DNA from: Rhodospirillaceae bacterium | GTDB lineage: Bacteria > Pseudomonadota > Alphaproteobacteria > UBA8366 > GCA-2717185 | Reading direction: 5' to 3' | Assembly (NCBI GenBank): GCA_018660965.1 | Contig: JABJJH010000146.1 | Span: 1 to 5,348 of the forward strand | DNA: 5,348 nt | Part shown: positions 3,917 to 5,348 of the stretch, piece after piece | Numbering within the stretch: position 1 is the first letter of the stretch | How the letters are laid out: the number at the start of each line of letters is the position of its first letter | Translations under genes and position numbers: made by a program | Notes under the pieces: generated by a model | Told to the model about the DNA's origin: nothing | Seen by the model: the letters and a program-made list of their open reading frames with translations, nothing else | Database searches by the model: none

Positions 3917-5348
3917 ATGAGAAAACCGAGCAGCCGCACGGCGCCCGATCTCCTCGACGAAATGGCCGAACGTTTTTCGTCCCGCGACTTCGTTGTCGAT
4001 GGCGAGACGCGCTTCACCTACGCGTCGTTTCGCGACGCCGCGCAGGCCCATGCGAAAGGATTGCACTCGCTGGGGCTGCGCCGGGGCGCTCGATTGGCCA
4101 TTCTCATGGACAACCGGCATGAATGGCTGATCGCCTATTTCGCGGCGATGACGCTGGGCGCGGAAGTGGCGGCGCTCAACACCTGGTCGACGGGGCCGGA
4201 ACTGGCCTATCAGCTTGCCCATGCGAATGTTGAGTTTCTGGTCGCGGAGGCTCGAGTGCGCGACCGTGGCCTGGATGAGGTGCTCGACGATTTGCGCGCC
4301 GCCGGGCACGACCAACCGTTGAAGCTCATTGTTGTGGGCGGGGTTGTGGGCGAGCCCCGGGTGGGCGGCGTGGCCTTCGACTCCTTGCCCGAACGGGGCG
4401 CAAACGTATCCGATGGCGTGGTGCGCGCGGGCGCGGTCAGGCCGGACGATGTCGCCTGCATCCTCTACACGTCGGGATCGACGGCGACGCCAAAGGGCGT
4501 GCCGCTGCTGCACAGTGGTATGATCGACAACATGTGGTCGATTGGCGAGCGCATGCATTTGACGCCGGATGACCGTCTATGGCTGGCGGTGTCGCTGTTC
4601 TGGTCGTTCGCTTGTGTGAATGCGCTGTTCACGGTGATGACTCATGGCGGCGCAATTGTGTTGCAGCACCGGTTCGACGCGGGCGCTGCGCTGCGCTTGA
4701 TCGAGCGCGAAGGCTGCACGGTGTTCTACGGCATGCCGAACATGGCGCTGGCGATGACCGACCACCCCGACCGGGCGCGTCATGATTTACGAACGCTGCG
4801 GACGGGCGCGACGATTGGGACGCCGGAACAGATTCAGCGCATCGTTGATCTGGGGGTTCGCAATATCTGCAATGTCTACGGGTTGACGGAAGCCTATGGC
4901 AATTCCGCGGTGACAGACGCCCATGACCCGTTGTCGCGGCGCTTGGCGTGTTCCGGGCCCGCGTTGGACGGCGTCGAAATCAGAATTGTCGATCCGGCGA
5001 CGGGGAAAGCCTTGCCCGCGAATACGAGGGGGGAAATCGTCATTCGCGGCAATCTGACGCCGGGGTATTTGAACGACCCGGAACGCACCGCCGAATCCTT
5101 CGACGCCGACGGCTATTTCCACACCGGCGATTTCGGCATTCTCGACGATGCGGGATATCTGACCTTCCAGGGGCGGTTGAAGGAACTGGTGAAAACCGGC
5201 GGCATTAACGTCGCCCCGGCGGAAATCGAGGCGGTGTTGCGAACCCATGACGGCGTGGGGGAGGTCTATGTCATCGGCGTGCCGGATGCCCGGCTCGACG
5301 AAGCCCTGGCGGCGGTGATCGTGCCTATGAGCGACGCGGCGCCCGACC
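3917..5348 (+). CDS. AMP-forming acyl-CoA synthetase / ANL-superfamily ligase (3' partial)
   Basis: The frame is open from ATG 3917 through the window edge, 477 complete codons of a family usually around 500-560 residues, so only the C-terminal lid is cut off. Enzymes of this family activate a carboxylic acid with ATP to an acyl-adenylate and then transfer it, usually to CoA. Core motifs are in order: P-loop YTSGSTATPKGVP (184-196), YGLTE (321-325), GYFHTGDFG (399-407) and the hinge GRLKELVKTGGINVAPAEIE (419-438). The catalytic lysine of the lid (A10 motif) would lie beyond 5348. The P-loop reads STATPKG where STG-PKG is usual. No carrier-protein or condensation domain is visible, so a stand-alone ligase is likeliest; the acid substrate cannot be read from the sequence. 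An in-frame TAG at 3905-3907 rules out an earlier start, and Met16 (3962) is the only near alternative. There is no Shine-Dalgarno before 3917. Confidence 0.9.
   Translation, partial: MRKPSSRTAPDLLDEMAERFSSRDFVVDGETRFTYASFRDAAQAHAKGLHSLGLRRGARLAILMDNRHEWLIAYFAAMTLGAEVAALNTWSTGPELAYQLAHANVEFLVAEARVRDRGLDEVLDDLRAAGHDQPLKLIVVGGVVGEPRVGGVAFDSLPERGANVSDGVVRAGAVRPDDVACILYTSGSTATPKGVPLLHSGMIDNMWSIGERMHLTPDDRLWLAVSLFWSFACVNALFTVMTHGGAIVLQHRFDAGAALRLIEREGCTVFYGMPNMALAMTDHPDRARHDLRTLRTGATIGTPEQIQRIVDLGVRNICNVYGLTEAYGNSAVTDAHDPLSRRLACSGPALDGVEIRIVDPATGKALPANTRGEIVIRGNLTPGYLNDPERTAESFDADGYFHTGDFGILDDAGYLTFQGRLKELVKTGGINVAPAEIEAVLRTHDGVGEVYVIGVPDARLDEALAAVIVPMSDAAPD

Noticed and set aside
3902..4558. Minus-strand 218-codon open frame opposite the acyl-CoA synthetase
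   Set aside because: His/Arg-rich shadow translation in GC-rich DNA; the plus strand holds all ANL motifs.

Overview
The window is GC-rich coding DNA with short AT-rich regulatory gaps. BrnTA, a PEP-CTERM surface protein, a maleate-isomerase/Asp-Glu-racemase-fold enzyme, a TPR-glycosyltransferase and an acyl-CoA ligase together suggest a free-living proteobacterium, perhaps alphaproteobacterial (Rhodospirillales-like). This is inferred from gene content only. I see no rRNA, tRNA, CRISPR array, transposase or integrase.

Layout. (1) 1-163 (+): 3' end of an unrecognised gene. (2) 178-213: a hairpin between that gene and a convergent toxin-antitoxin pair; its loop contains the antitoxin stop codon. 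(3) 194-710 (-): brnT toxin followed by brnA antitoxin, overlapping by 38 bases, with a sigma70-like promoter and AT-rich palindromes upstream. (4) 752-~892 (-): an unannotated, decayed second copy of the isomerase-like gene found intact at 1647-2486. It keeps an internal piece and the C-terminus, joined by an in-frame 95-codon deletion whose ends match a 10-base near-repeat in the intact gene. (5) 1003-1650 (+): a secreted PEP-CTERM protein whose stop overlaps the convergent isomerase stop in a shared TTAA. (6) 1647-2486 (-): the intact isomerase-like gene, which lacks both cysteines normally used by the family. (7) 2526-3767 (+): TTG-initiated protein with TPR-like N-terminus and a fucosyltransferase-like (NodZ/FUT8 type) catalytic region, divergent from gene 6. 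(8) 3768-3916: AT-rich promoter region with phased direct repeats. (9) 3917 to the window end (+): N-terminal 477 codons of an AMP-forming acyl-CoA synthetase, cut by the window edge.

How the genes relate. Only brnT-brnA is clearly an operon. The rest alternate in strand and look like independent transcription units, an accessory-type neighbourhood rather than one pathway. The PEP-CTERM protein and the glycosyltransferase could both serve the cell surface, but nothing in the sequence couples them. The strongest unusual signals are the isomerase relic and the cysteine-less active site of its intact copy. I do not see convincing evidence for a wholly new multi-gene system.
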